Shown here in pieces: positions 51,660-59,935 of a DNA stretch of 64,000 nt. A program made the position numbers and the translations under genes. Source of the stretch: an uncultured Bacteriovoracaceae bacterium (GTDB lineage: Bacteria; Bdellovibrionota; Bacteriovoracia; Bacteriovoracales; Bacteriovoracaceae); the NCBI GenBank assembly GCA_937931205.1, contig CALHBF010000001.1, positions 62,001 to 126,000 of the forward strand. Direction: 5' to 3'. Position 1 is the stretch's first letter. Each line of letters starts with the position of its first letter. Under the pieces are notes generated by a model, which saw nothing but the letters and a program-made list of their open reading frames with translations, searched no databases and had not been told where the DNA came from.

Positions 51660-52826
51660 TCAACTAAAAAGCGCCATAACATTTGATCCTCGAGCTACAT
51701 CTTTTGATAAAAATCTAAGCCCATCAGTAGCCCCACGCTCATCCACTCCTGCCAAGCGTAAATAGACCTGAACAGTTTTAATATCTCTCCATCCCCCTAT
51801 CTTCATAAGCTTCGACATCTCAACCCCATCGCTAAGAAGCTGAGTTGCAAAGCAGGCCCTGAGAGTATGAAATTTAATCTCTGGAATAGATATTTCAGAA
51901 CAAAACTCCTTTAAAACTCTAGCCTGCTGGCCCTGAAGCCAGGGCTCAAGTCTTCTCAGCACAAACCCTGCCCCATCTGAGTTACGAGTATCACCACCAA
52001 CAACATGGCGACGAAGATCGAGAAGAAGATCATTAAGCTCATCCGAAATCGGCACCGTCCTCCAGTAGCCCGCTTTTGTACTCTTAAACTCCTTAGCTCT
52101 TTTATTATAAGACCGCTGGACTGTAATAAGTCCCTTCTCCAAATCTACATCACTCCATTTCAAAGCAAACAATTCCCCATTTCTCATCCCCGTGAGCAAT
52201 GCCATCGCCCAAATCGAATACCAAGGATGATTCCTATCCCTTGCTTCCCGAAGCAAATGCCTAATCTCATCAAGAGTTAAAATCTCTGGCTTCTTGTCTT
52301 GCTTGAGCACGATCTTCAAACCAAAGACAGGCGAATGAGTTACTCCCCGAATAATCTTTGATTCGATCCCCCAATTAAAAATCATGTTGATGGTGTTCTT
52401 AAGTCGTTTCTGAAATGCCTTTGATCGCCCTTGTGACAAGACTTTATCAAGTACTTCTCTTCCATCACCTCGACTGATCTGGGCCGCTGGCTTATCTAGC
52501 CAGTCCTTGGTCCAGGTCTTCATCATTGAAATATAATCTGTCACTGTCGAAGGGTTGTATTGTCGATCCATGAAATAGGGGGAATCAACAAATGCCGCCC
52601 ACTTGTCTACTACCATCCTCCAAGTGAATCCATGCCCCTCACCCTGTGCCACTTTCATAGTGAGTTCTTTAACAAGCGCCTTCTCTGTTCTGATGGCCTC
52701 CGTCATTGTCTTAAGACCCATGACTCTTTTTTGAAAGCGAAGATGCGGCATAGGTCTACTCCGCATGTTCACATAAACTGAGAAACATTTCTCACCTTGA
52801 GGTCCGACCCATTGCTTAATCGCCAT
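51660..52826 (-). CDS. int: Tyrosine integrase of the conjugative element
   Basis: A 388-residue site-specific recombinase. The N-terminal arm-binding domain and the core-binding domain (PYFMDRQYNPSTVTDYISMMKTWTKDWLD) precede the catalytic domain, with Arg I in GMRNGELFALKWSDVD, box II as FHTLRACFATQLL (H-x-x-R), GGWRDIKTVQVYLRL where Trp replaces the second His, and the nucleophile Tyr in VYLRL. It catalyses integration and excision of the element. AAGGAGG lies ahead of the start, and the small excisionase-like gene is nine bases upstream. Complete. Confidence 0.93.
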   Translation of the reverse strand: MAIKQWVGPQGEKCFSVYVNMRSRPMPHLRFQKRVMGLKTMTEAIRTEKALVKELTMKVAQGEGHGFTWRMVVDKWAAFVDSPYFMDRQYNPSTVTDYISMMKTWTKDWLDKPAAQISRGDGREVLDKVLSQGRSKAFQKRLKNTINMIFNWGIESKIIRGVTHSPVFGLKIVLKQDKKPEILTLDEIRHLLREARDRNHPWYSIWAMALLTGMRNGELFALKWSDVDLEKGLITVQRSYNKRAKEFKSTKAGYWRTVPISDELNDLLLDLRRHVVGGDTRNSDGAGFVLRRLEPWLQGQQARVLKEFCSEISIPEIKFHTLRACFATQLLSDGVEMSKLMKIGGWRDIKTVQVYLRLAGVDERGATDGLRFLSKDVARGSNVMALFS

Positions 52827-52834
52827 AATCCTCC

Positions 52835-53002
52835 TTAATTCATTCCAGTCTCAATCAAACGATCAATCTCAGAACGCTTGAAATAAAGTCGGCCATTCCA
52901 CTTTCTTTTCATTAGAAGACCTCTTGAAACTAACAACCACACAGCATTTCTTGTTCGCCCTAAATACTCCGCTGTCTCATCACAGGTCATCCATCCCTTC
53001 AT
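52835..53002 (-). CDS. Excisionase-like small HTH protein (AlpA/Xis type)
   Basis: A 55-residue protein deduced by hand from ATG at 53002 to TAA at 52835. It reads as a helix-turn-helix of the AlpA/MerR-like excisionase group: MTCDETAEYLGRTRNAVWLLV, followed by wing residues KWNGRLYFKRSEIDRLI. GGAGG precedes the start. Such proteins direct the integrase toward excision and may regulate transcription. The close spacing with int fits a xis-int cassette. Confidence 0.85.
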   Translation of the reverse strand: MKGWMTCDETAEYLGRTRNAVWLLVSRGLLMKRKWNGRLYFKRSEIDRLIETGMN

Positions 53003-53010
53003 TAGACCTC

Positions 53011-53379
53011 CTAGTTAATCCCAAGCTTCTTCACTAAAAATTCACCAAGGCTCAAATTTGCGCCTGTCTTCCTATTGTGTTCATCGAGTGCTCGATTCAC
53101 TCGCTCCATTTCTGACAGGCTGCCTTCTTGAATTTTCTCGATGTCTTTATCTGTTAGTTTGCTAACAGCATAAAGGCATAAGTCCTTAAAAAGGATTACG
53201 CTTCCGTAATCCTTTTCATTGCATTTCCATAAAAGACTAAAAATCAAATCTAGACTTTCTTTTTCATGACTCAAATCCACAAAAAACTTTGTCTGCTCTT
53301 GATTAATACTTATCTCCTTCATTTGATTTTTAGGCTTTCTTCCCCTCTTCTTAATCTCCCCTACACTCACCTCTTCCAT
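53011..53379 (-). CDS. Small basic protein with AT-hook-like N-terminus
   Basis: A 122-residue protein. Residues 8-18 contain GEIKKRGRKPKNQ, which matches the RGRKP core of AT-hooks, so it may bind the minor groove of AT-rich DNA. The rest is a helical domain (DLIFSLLWKCNEKDYGSVILFKDLCLYAV, LTDKDIEKIQEGSL) of unknown type. A strong AAGGAGG site is close to the start. It lies between the palindromic region and the xis gene, a place typical of accessory proteins for conjugation or excision. Confidence 0.65.
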   Translation of the reverse strand: MEEVSVGEIKKRGRKPKNQMKEISINQEQTKFFVDLSHEKESLDLIFSLLWKCNEKDYGSVILFKDLCLYAVSKLTDKDIEKIQEGSLSEMERVNRALDEHNRKTGANLSLGEFLVKKLGIN

Positions 53380-53397
53380 ACCATTCCTCCTTAAATA

Positions 53398-53530
53398 CCT
53401 TGCCCGCTAAAGATTCCAACTCTCTTCTCGCGCGTAGAATGTGACCTCCATCTCGAATACTTGTAGAGAGAGGGAGGTCACATTCGGAGAGCGAGATTCC
53501 TCCTTGATTTCAAAGATTTAGCGGGCAAGG
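53398..53530. repeat. Nested 133-base palindrome, candidate oriT or leader
   Basis: CCTTGCCCGCTAAA (53398-53411) pairs with TTTAGCGGGCAAGG (53517-53530), a perfect 14-base outer arm. Inside, CTCGC pairs with GCGAG, and GAATGTGACCTCC (53437-53449) pairs with GGAGGTCACATTC (53473-53485), a perfect 13-base inner stem with a 23-base loop. It is located between the mobilisation gene and the AT-hook-like gene. It may be the transfer origin, a long structured 5' leader, or a protein-binding cruciform. No gene in the flanks 53380-53397 and 53531-53584. Confidence 0.8.
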
Positions 53531-53584
53531 AAAAAATGTACTGCTCACTTGTTAACACCATTTTGATATTCATTTTATGCCCAG

Positions 53585-54319
53585 TTACTTTGAGTAAAAG
53601 ACCTCTCTCAAACTCAAGGCTTTATCTCTAAAATGCCCTTTCATTCGATCTAAGTCATAAACACTAGAACTCATATCTTCATGACAAAAAAACATAACCT
53701 TCCCCATGATCTCTGATCCAAGCTTTTCCTTAATGACTTCGATGTATTTATTCATCAGGTTTGGATTGGGAAAAACATAGATCACATAATGATAGAAACC
53801 GTTCCCCTCATACTGCTTCATCTTTTCAACTAAACGCTGATTGTTCTTTCGAGTAAGCTCTAGTTCAAAAGCTACCTGATACTTAAACCCCTTGCGTTCA
53901 AAATACCAAATGGCATCAGGGATAATCTTGTAATTGATTTTAAAGTTTCTTTTGTCATGAATTTGATGTTCCAGTTCCACCTCATCAATCCATCCACGAT
54001 CAAGTAACTCTCGTGATATTTCTGAAACCTTTATGTCATGTATCAAAGTATCTTTAGATAATGCCGTTGGGTTGTCTTTGAGCGATAACTGGCCCTCTCC
54101 GATTGAACTAAGATAGACAAATTTCTTGCGGCTATAGGGGTCTCTATACCCCTCCAAAACTTTCTTTTTTTCCAAGTCTCTGATGATGCGATAAAAGTTA
54201 TGATACTTTGGGGCACGAACACACTCCTTTCTTAACGATTCCAAATCCAATACCCTCCACTTTAAAAGTGGCGTTAAGTAGTTCAGGTGAAGACTGTTAA
54301 GATTCATCATTTTATCCAT
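53585..54319 (-). CDS. Replication-relaxation-like mobilisation protein
   Basis: A 244-residue protein. The N-terminal winged-helix part (LLKWRVLDLESLRKECVRAPKYHNFYRIIRDLEKKKVLEGY) and the later region IPDAIWYFERKGFKYQVAFELELTRKNNQRLVEKMKQY are those of the replication-relaxation (Replic_Relax) group, plasmid or ICE proteins of the relaxosome type with an E-x-E/restriction-like core. In this window it is next to the T4 coupling protein, where a relaxase would normally be. Whether it itself nicks DNA is open. AAGGAG lies before the start. Confidence 0.7.
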   Translation of the reverse strand: MDKMMNLNSLHLNYLTPLLKWRVLDLESLRKECVRAPKYHNFYRIIRDLEKKKVLEGYRDPYSRKKFVYLSSIGEGQLSLKDNPTALSKDTLIHDIKVSEISRELLDRGWIDEVELEHQIHDKRNFKINYKIIPDAIWYFERKGFKYQVAFELELTRKNNQRLVEKMKQYEGNGFYHYVIYVFPNPNLMNKYIEVIKEKLGSEIMGKVMFFCHEDMSSSVYDLDRMKGHFRDKALSLREVFYSK

Positions 54320-54336
54320 GAAGCTCTCCTTAAAAT

Positions 54337-55731
54337 TTAAACAAGCTCTGGGTGATTATTCTTCTGGGCCATCTTCTTTTTCATCCCATCCCACTTACGA
54401 TTGCGAACATTGATTAAATTAACCTTCGTAGGGCCTTGTCTTAATAGAATGCACTGGCCGATTCCAAGATTTTTAATAATGTCTGAATGAACAATAAGCT
54501 CATGGACTTCCCTTTCACTCCCAGCACTTTGCTGTTGTCCATCTTCAATTCTATAAGTTTGCTTCTTTGAAAGAATAGTTCCGATGGATTCAGCAAAATA
54601 CTGAGCAGAATCTGATAAACGCTGTTTAAGAATGAATAAATTCCCAGCGTTCTCAATGACCTGTTTAGTAAGCTCTGGGTTAACACGATCAATATCTGCT
54701 GATGTTTGCACGGCCAGAGTTAATTCCATTCCGGCCCCACGGCATTTATTTTGAAGCTCGATAAACTCTGGTGTCACAAGAGAACCAAACTCATCAAAAT
54801 AAATACTGATAGGGTTCTTAAGCCCTGCTTCTGGATTCACGGAATTGCTTAAGGTCTTATAAGAGTTATAGAGAAGCTCACCTAAAAAGAGTTTCCCTAC
54901 TGCTGTGGCAGTTTCCCCGTACCCTTGAGTTGAGAGGCCAATGTAGATACAAGCTTGTTCTTCTCGAACTTTTGACAAGGTCAGACCATTTGAATCAGAG
55001 TTTAAGATTCTTCCAAAGTCAGAAACAAGAATCGCCTCAAGCTTAGCAATGAGTCCGATATTCTCCTTGCTCTCCATTTGCACCAATTCATCGAAGATCG
55101 ATTTTAATGTGAAAGGTCGCTCTTCTTTTTCAAGCTTCTTTAGAGACTGAGTTAAACTTCTTCTGGAAGCATCACGATAGTAAGGCTCAGTCCAATCAAA
55201 AGAACGCATGATCCTATCAACTACTTGGTTCACTGTTCCTTCAAGAAGAGGATTTAGTGAAATTGAATCTTGGTAATGTTCAGAGAAGATATAACAGGGT
55301 CTTTTGTATTTCTCACAAATTCGCTGAAAAGTAGTCAAGGCTTCAGTATCTCCCTTTGGATCAAAGAAGATAATAGGCCTTCCTTGGCGTAAAGAATGCT
55401 CTTGCAAGATACTTATAAGATTTGTCTTACCAAACCCTGAAGCTCCTACGATAAAGCTGTGACGGCGAAAATCAATGTCCTTAAGAAGAAGTTCCTTCCT
55501 CGATCTAGTATCAATACCCAGAGCATCTTCAACTTCAGTTGTTTTTCTAACCGATAGGGCATTACGATTAATTTTCTCAACTGGTGGAGCTTTATTCAGT
55601 ATCTTTCTATAAGCAAACTTTCCTATCTCCTTCATGAGATCAAAAAGAATCAAACACAGCTCATGGAATATTTCATAGATCGGAGTAAAAAGATCAAGCT
55701 GCGGCGACTGTTTTTTATTTTTCATAGACAT
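54337..55731 (-). CDS. Type IV coupling protein (VirD4/TraD/TraG-like ATPase)
   Basis: A 464-residue ATPase with Walker A GASGFGKT (about 96-103), FFDPKGD (about 122), Walker B-like SIYFDEFGSL and the C-terminal motif FILKQRLSDSAQYFAESIGT with TraM-recognition-like region. It recruits the DNA-protein substrate to the secretion channel. Unlike VirD4 it has no clear transmembrane helices at the N-terminus, only a mildly hydrophobic amphipathic segment (TPIYEIFHELCLILFDLM), so it may be peripheral. Overlaps the preceding lipoprotein gene by 17 bases. Confidence 0.87.
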   Translation of the reverse strand: MSMKNKKQSPQLDLFTPIYEIFHELCLILFDLMKEIGKFAYRKILNKAPPVEKINRNALSVRKTTEVEDALGIDTRSRKELLLKDIDFRRHSFIVGASGFGKTNLISILQEHSLRQGRPIIFFDPKGDTEALTTFQRICEKYKRPCYIFSEHYQDSISLNPLLEGTVNQVVDRIMRSFDWTEPYYRDASRRSLTQSLKKLEKEERPFTLKSIFDELVQMESKENIGLIAKLEAILVSDFGRILNSDSNGLTLSKVREEQACIYIGLSTQGYGETATAVGKLFLGELLYNSYKTLSNSVNPEAGLKNPISIYFDEFGSLVTPEFIELQNKCRGAGMELTLAVQTSADIDRVNPELTKQVIENAGNLFILKQRLSDSAQYFAESIGTILSKKQTYRIEDGQQQSAGSEREVHELIVHSDIIKNLGIGQCILLRQGPTKVNLINVRNRKWDGMKKKMAQKNNHPELV

Positions 55732-56221
55732 GCTCCCAAGCCTTAAATGGGCTTATTTGAATAGTTCTGTTATCAATTTCTAGTGTTCTGGCGTCAGATT
55801 CATACTCAATGATGAATTGCTTTTTTACTTTGCCTTCAAGTTCTTTAGGCAATTTCTCAAGGGGGACTTCAAATTTCTTCACAGGCTTAAAATTCACTTC
55901 TGGTCTTATATGTTTAAGCTCAGGTGAGAAATCAAATAGAGGTACTTCCTTATGAATTTGGGCCGGCTCATCTAAAAGCATTGGGGCCTTCATCTTTTTT
56001 TCAGGCCCATCATGGAAGAGATAAGCTAACCCTGCTCCAGCGACTGCCCCGATAACACCACCTAAATAAGCATTCTTGTCTCTAGACATTGGATCAGGAG
56101 AAAAGATTGCTCCACCGCTTCCGCCTACGACTCCACCGATCAGCGCCCCACTCAACATACTTTTTTTAAGTGTTGAGCATGAAGCCAGAGTCATTAATAA
56201 TAAAAGAAGACTAATTTTCAT
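55715..56221 (-). CDS. Conjugation lipoprotein with glycine-zipper segment
   Basis: A 168-residue lipoprotein (lipobox LASC in MKISLLLLLMTLASCSTLK). Residues about 24-70 form a glycine-zipper repeat (SGALIGGVVGGSGGAIFS, LGGVIGAVAGAGLAYLF) as in OmpA-like Gly-zipper and TraV/VirB7-like proteins. The remaining 100 residues are hydrophilic. The role is probably outer-membrane support of the VirB9/VirB10 core. GGAGG precedes the start. Overlaps both neighbours (11 bases with VirB10-like upstream, 17 with the coupling protein). Confidence 0.7.
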   Translation of the reverse strand: MKISLLLLLMTLASCSTLKKSMLSGALIGGVVGGSGGAIFSPDPMSRDKNAYLGGVIGAVAGAGLAYLFHDGPEKKMKAPMLLDEPAQIHKEVPLFDFSPELKHIRPEVNFKPVKKFEVPLEKLPKELEGKVKKQFIIEYESDARTLEIDNRTIQISPFKAWEHVYEK

Positions 56222-56963
56222 TAATGGCCTCCATAAAATAGATCAAGACTTCTTCCCCCGCATCAACAGTGACCACTGGCTCTTTAGCTTTCATTTCTTC
56301 TGCCAGAATGTCTGAGGTGGTTCGGCCTGACTCAATGGCCCCTTGAAGAAGTTGATTTTTAACTGAATCATCTCTCACTGAGCCAAAGGGTGTTCCAATT
56401 CTCGATTGAGCTGCTGAAAGCATTCCTTGGGCAAAATCGCTGATAACTGCTCCAGCAATTAAATCTTCTTTGCCGTCATCATAGTCACCAAGAAGCCCAC
56501 TGGTTCCATCCATATTAAGAATTTTGGCCTGAATCGGAATTTCCTTCTCCGTTGTGACCATCTTGTTACAGAGAGTGAATACTCGCTTATTCTGGGTCAC
56601 TCCCTGACAAGAAAACTTCGTCTTAGGTGGTAATCCTTGACCAGCTTGTGCCAAAACGAGAACAGGAGAACTAAGGTTCGTTGAAACAATTGAGTTTAGA
56701 AGAGTACCACGGAAGACTTTCCCCGTGAGGACTTTGGCGCCTTGCTCCCATATAACAGGTACTGAACTCCTACTTTGAAGTAATGAATTGAGCCTTTGGT
56801 TGTTTTCAAGAATCTTGTTGAGTAATGCCTCATGATTATCCTCCTTTGGTTTAGTTTGTTTTTTTATCGCTACAGGATCACTTTTAAGCCTTGTAATCCT
56901 TGGAGTGGCTGCTTCAAGGTCAAAGGCCCCCATGGCGATAATAAAAATCGCTAATAAATTCAT
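56211..56963 (-). CDS. VirB10/TraB-like core protein, short form
   Basis: A 250-residue exported protein with a signal peptide. Residues about 70-140 read VIWEQGAKVLTGKVFRGTLLNSIVSTNLSSPVLVLAQ, the beta-barrel start of TraB/VirB10, and the end region MLSAAQSRIGTPFGSV and VTVDAGEEVLIYFMEAI corresponds to its C-terminal pore domain. Normal VirB10/TraB is 350-470 residues, so the N-terminal cytoplasmic and linker parts are reduced here, and no long proline-rich linker is seen. It would form the ring through the outer membrane. Order in the operon fits. Confidence 0.75.
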   Translation of the reverse strand: MNLLAIFIIAMGAFDLEAATPRITRLKSDPVAIKKQTKPKEDNHEALLNKILENNQRLNSLLQSRSSVPVIWEQGAKVLTGKVFRGTLLNSIVSTNLSSPVLVLAQAGQGLPPKTKFSCQGVTQNKRVFTLCNKMVTTEKEIPIQAKILNMDGTSGLLGDYDDGKEDLIAGAVISDFAQGMLSAAQSRIGTPFGSVRDDSVKNQLLQGAIESGRTTSDILAEEMKAKEPVVTVDAGEEVLIYFMEAINEN

Positions 56964-56984
56964 AAATCTATCCTTGTTGTCGTC

Positions 56985-57455
56985 TTAGTTCAGAATGCGA
57001 GTCCCTTCATAAATAATAGGAACTCCTTTAGAAAAATACTCCCGATGCTTAACCTTCAAACCATTGACTACGACTTCTGAGCTTTTACGATTGATAAAAA
57101 GCATAGAATTATCGCCTTCTAAAATTTCAAACTCTGGTTGCGTCATCTTTTTAGTTAAAGCATGATTCATAACCCCATCTTTGATCTCAATAAACTGATG
57201 TGGTCTGGTCTTTTCAAACTTTAAATCAAAGTAATACTTTCGATTCTTAGTAATCACTAAAAGGTTTGAATAACTCCCTTCCATCTTTGGTTTAATCGCA
57301 AGAGTCTTATGATTGTTAGTGACTTGAAAAAACATTTCCTCCTGACTCCCTCCATAGAGATAGCTCTGGATTTCTGAGTCAAAACTTAATGTTGTTAAAA
57401 GATTAAGACTCAAAAACAAAGTGGTCATTTGATTCATTAAAATATGAAAAATCAT
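56985..57455 (-). CDS. VirB9/TraK-like protein, N-terminal domain form
   Basis: A 156-residue exported protein. NHKTLAIKPKMEGSYSNLLVITKNRKYYFDLKF resembles the VirB9/TrbG/CagX N-terminal region (TNLVVTTDRRTYRFDL), which makes the inner layer of the core complex. The protein is shorter than VirB9 (about 270 residues), and the C-terminal outer-membrane part seems missing. Start ATG overlaps the TraE-like stop. Assignment by this motif and gene order only. Confidence 0.6.
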   Translation of the reverse strand: MIFHILMNQMTTLFLSLNLLTTLSFDSEIQSYLYGGSQEEMFFQVTNNHKTLAIKPKMEGSYSNLLVITKNRKYYFDLKFEKTRPHQFIEIKDGVMNHALTKKMTQPEFEILEGDNSMLFINRKSSEVVVNGLKVKHREYFSKGVPIIYEGTRILN

Positions 57456-57901
57456 ATCTCCTCCTTCACTGGAATCTCATCAAGTTGGATAAGCTTATAA
57501 TAAAAAGGATGACTGTCGCTCGCATCAAGCTTGATTTTAAATGCAGTTAGCTTCCCTTCAGATTTAAGAACGATCTTACAAGCTCCGATCTCTAGGGACT
57601 TAACCTGAAAAATTTTGTCAATCGGAATAGAGAAAGATTCTTTCTCGGCCAGTTTAATTAATTCAGACCTAACGACATGTGGATTTGGACTTCCACTTGC
57701 AAGTCCTGTAAAAGCAAGGCGACATACTTCTTCAGCAAGAGGTCTTTCCTCAAAAATTGAGCTGCCTCTGTAAAGATAGTACCGCTTACTGAAGAACTGC
57801 ATAACTACTGCGCTAACAGAGATAAGAATTGTTATGGCCAATACTGTCTTAAGCTTTTTATTTTCTTTGGTAAAACTAGCTTCGAAATTATCGTAGTTCA
57901 T
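57452..57901 (-). CDS. VirB8/TraE-like inner-membrane protein
   Basis: A 149-residue protein with a single membrane helix (LKTVLAITILISVSAVVMQFF, about 17-37) and a periplasmic domain of about 105 residues, with VCRLAFTGLASGSPNPHVVRSELIKLAEKES and ACKIVLKSEGKLTAF. Topology, size and position between VirB6 and VirB9 fit TraE/VirB8-type proteins. Overlaps its neighbours by a few bases on both sides, so co-translated. Sequence match is weak. Confidence 0.6.
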   Translation of the reverse strand: MNYDNFEASFTKENKKLKTVLAITILISVSAVVMQFFSKRYYLYRGSSIFEERPLAEEVCRLAFTGLASGSPNPHVVRSELIKLAEKESFSIPIDKIFQVKSLEIGACKIVLKSEGKLTAFKIKLDASDSHPFYYKLIQLDEIPVKEEI

Positions 57902-59270
57902 CTTTTCTCTCCTTCCTGACCTGTCTGTCCAATTTCGACTTCACTGGGCGATGAGTCTTATTCGGATCGACTGTTGTTCCTTCAATCCCATATTTCTTTT
58001 TAATAGCTTCGCCTTTATGTGGATTGATACTGTCCCAATACCCCTGATTAAACTTAAAGTTTTGTTTTTGAAGTCTCACTGATTGATGAGACTTATTGTC
58101 ACTGTTCTCAATTGGTTTTAATTTCCCAATCGTTTGTTTTCCTTTGCTGGCCGGCATCTCTTTAGATGGAATCGTTTGATTTGGTTTGCTTTCAGCTTTT
58201 GGCGCTTGATTTTGGGTCTGCTTTTGAATTGATTGAACTTTTGAAAGCTTGATGGCTTCACCCTTAGTCATCCCAACCGCTTTCAAACGCTCCTCAAGAG
58301 ATCTTCCTTGGGCAAATGGACTCTTAACATCTCCCTTCTTGTCCAGAAGCTTCATCTTACTTTTATCTGGAGCAGCTTCTTTTTGTAACAGCTCTTTGAT
58401 TGATGGTTCTAAAAGTGAATTTGCCCCAACCTTTCCAACACCACGTGTAGCCCCCTTAAATCCTGCGGCAAGTACTGGAGATAAGGCCATGGCTTTAAGC
58501 CCTGAACTCACAACCATTGATCCCATCTTAGGGCCGAAAGAATGAATCCCATCTCCCTTAACCAAACCAAATGTTATCAGCGGAGAAATTAAAAGAAGTA
58601 AAGTCACTCCAAATAACCAGATGATGGTATCCACTTTAGAGACAATCAGCTCTCCCCCAAGAGCAGTTTCATCAATGCTATTTCCGACCAATGCCAAGAT
58701 AGCCACAATTACAAAGGGCATGGCCATGCACCAAAGACTTGCCTGAACTGTTCCCTTGAGAGCATCTTTTGTCCATCCGAGAAAATACAAAATAGCCGTC
58801 ACTCCAGAGAAGACATAGGTCAAATGAAATACACTTGAGTAAATGAGCTTTAATAGCCAAATAAAGACCTTTGAAAGAAGGAAGAATGCTGTTGCTAAAA
58901 GATCATTAAGATTTGGAATAGCAATGGACTGAATAAAATTCCATTCCTTCTTCTCTTTGGTCTTTACCTTTGTGTGATACCACTTTTTAACGAAAAGATT
59001 TCTGGGGCTGACTTTTTTTAGGGTATAGCTCGCACTCTCAAGGGATAGCTCCACTGCCTTAGAGTGAAACTGATAAAATGCACCCATGAAGATCGTGATT
59101 AAAAGAAGCTTCTTAACCACTCCCCCAAAATTCATCTCACCAAAATATTCGAGCAGTAGTGCAATTGTGAATACTGGAGCGACAAAGTAGCCTGCAATAT
59201 TCATCATCTCTTGGTAGAGTCTAAATATGCTTGGGTCTTCAATTAGGAGCATTTCTCTTAGGATATTCAT
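57888..59270 (-). CDS. VirB6/TrbL-like multispanning membrane protein
   Basis: A 460-residue protein. The first 240 residues contain six or seven membrane helices (MNIAGYFVAPVFTIALLLEYF, LLLITIFMGAFYQF, LIYSSVFHLTYVFSG, MPFVIVAILALVGN, TIIWLFGVTLLLLISPLI), followed by a hydrophilic, Lys/Gln-rich tail of 190 residues (QTQNQAPKAESKPNQ). This is the architecture of VirB6/TrbL, the inner-membrane channel part. The tail is cytoplasmic or periplasmic and repeat-poor. Encoded between the VirB5-like and VirB8-like genes. Confidence 0.75.
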   Translation of the reverse strand: MNILREMLLIEDPSIFRLYQEMMNIAGYFVAPVFTIALLLEYFGEMNFGGVVKKLLLITIFMGAFYQFHSKAVELSLESASYTLKKVSPRNLFVKKWYHTKVKTKEKKEWNFIQSIAIPNLNDLLATAFFLLSKVFIWLLKLIYSSVFHLTYVFSGVTAILYFLGWTKDALKGTVQASLWCMAMPFVIVAILALVGNSIDETALGGELIVSKVDTIIWLFGVTLLLLISPLITFGLVKGDGIHSFGPKMGSMVVSSGLKAMALSPVLAAGFKGATRGVGKVGANSLLEPSIKELLQKEAAPDKSKMKLLDKKGDVKSPFAQGRSLEERLKAVGMTKGEAIKLSKVQSIQKQTQNQAPKAESKPNQTIPSKEMPASKGKQTIGKLKPIENSDNKSHQSVRLQKQNFKFNQGYWDSINPHKGEAIKKKYGIEGTTVDPNKTHRPVKSKLDRQVRKERKDELR

Positions 59271-59935
59271 TTCCCATCCCTGCCTATGCCATAAGATTTC
59301 TCTTTCTCAATTTGCTCTAGTCTTTTTTCCTCCATCTGCTCGGCCAAAAGCCTATTATTCGTTGCCATCTTTTCTAAAATATCAAGCTGGGTGTTGTGCA
59401 TATCCACATTAGACTCATAGATCATGGCCGTATTCTGGGCCGTTAGTTGCGTTGCTCTTCCCGTTGTTTTGGCCTTAATGGATTTATCCACCTGACTTTT
59501 AGCGATTTTCTCTTTGCGATTATTCACCTTCTTTTGAGACTTCACCTGAATCTTCGTCTTCTCCTCATCCCCCTTAATCATGGCATACTCACGCATGAGT
59601 TCTCTCATCTCATGAATGGAGTATTTTAGTTCTCGTATGGCCCAGTTCAGATCACCTAAATCAGCAACTTCTTTTTTTGAGGCCACAGATTCGGCGATAT
59701 ACAGGACTCTTTCTGCTCTAAAGTACTCATCTTGAAAAAGCTCATTGTATTTTTGCATTTTAGCGGTGTATTTCTCTGCATTACTTACAAGCTTTTCAAG
59801 TTCATTGAGCTGGCTCGCTGTTGTTGTCACAAGCTCAATTAAAAGTGCCGTATCAGAGCTAATAATCTGAGCGAATGCAGGAGTTCCGAATATCAGACTC
59901 GCAGATATGGCAACTCTATTAAGCATTCTCATCAT
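59267..59935 (-). CDS. VirB5/TrbJ-like exported helical protein
   Basis: A 222-residue protein with a signal peptide (MMRMLNRVAISASLIFGTPAFA) and a long helical mature part (TTTASQLNELEKLVSNAEKYTAKMQKYNELF, LTAQNTAMIYESNVDMHNTQLDILEKM). Helical proteins of this form are TrbJ/VirB5, minor pilin or pilus tip components. The C-terminus is rich in Glu and Lys. Overlaps VirB4 and VirB6 genes by a few bases, so tightly coupled. Confidence 0.72.
   Translation of the reverse strand: MMRMLNRVAISASLIFGTPAFAQIISSDTALLIELVTTTASQLNELEKLVSNAEKYTAKMQKYNELFQDEYFRAERVLYIAESVASKKEVADLGDLNWAIRELKYSIHEMRELMREYAMIKGDEEKTKIQVKSQKKVNNRKEKIAKSQVDKSIKAKTTGRATQLTAQNTAMIYESNVDMHNTQLDILEKMATNNRLLAEQMEEKRLEQIEKEKSYGIGRDGK

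Noticed and set aside
53398..53530. CRISPR array
   Set aside because: Only nested inverted arms exist; there are no regularly spaced direct repeats or spacers and no cas genes.
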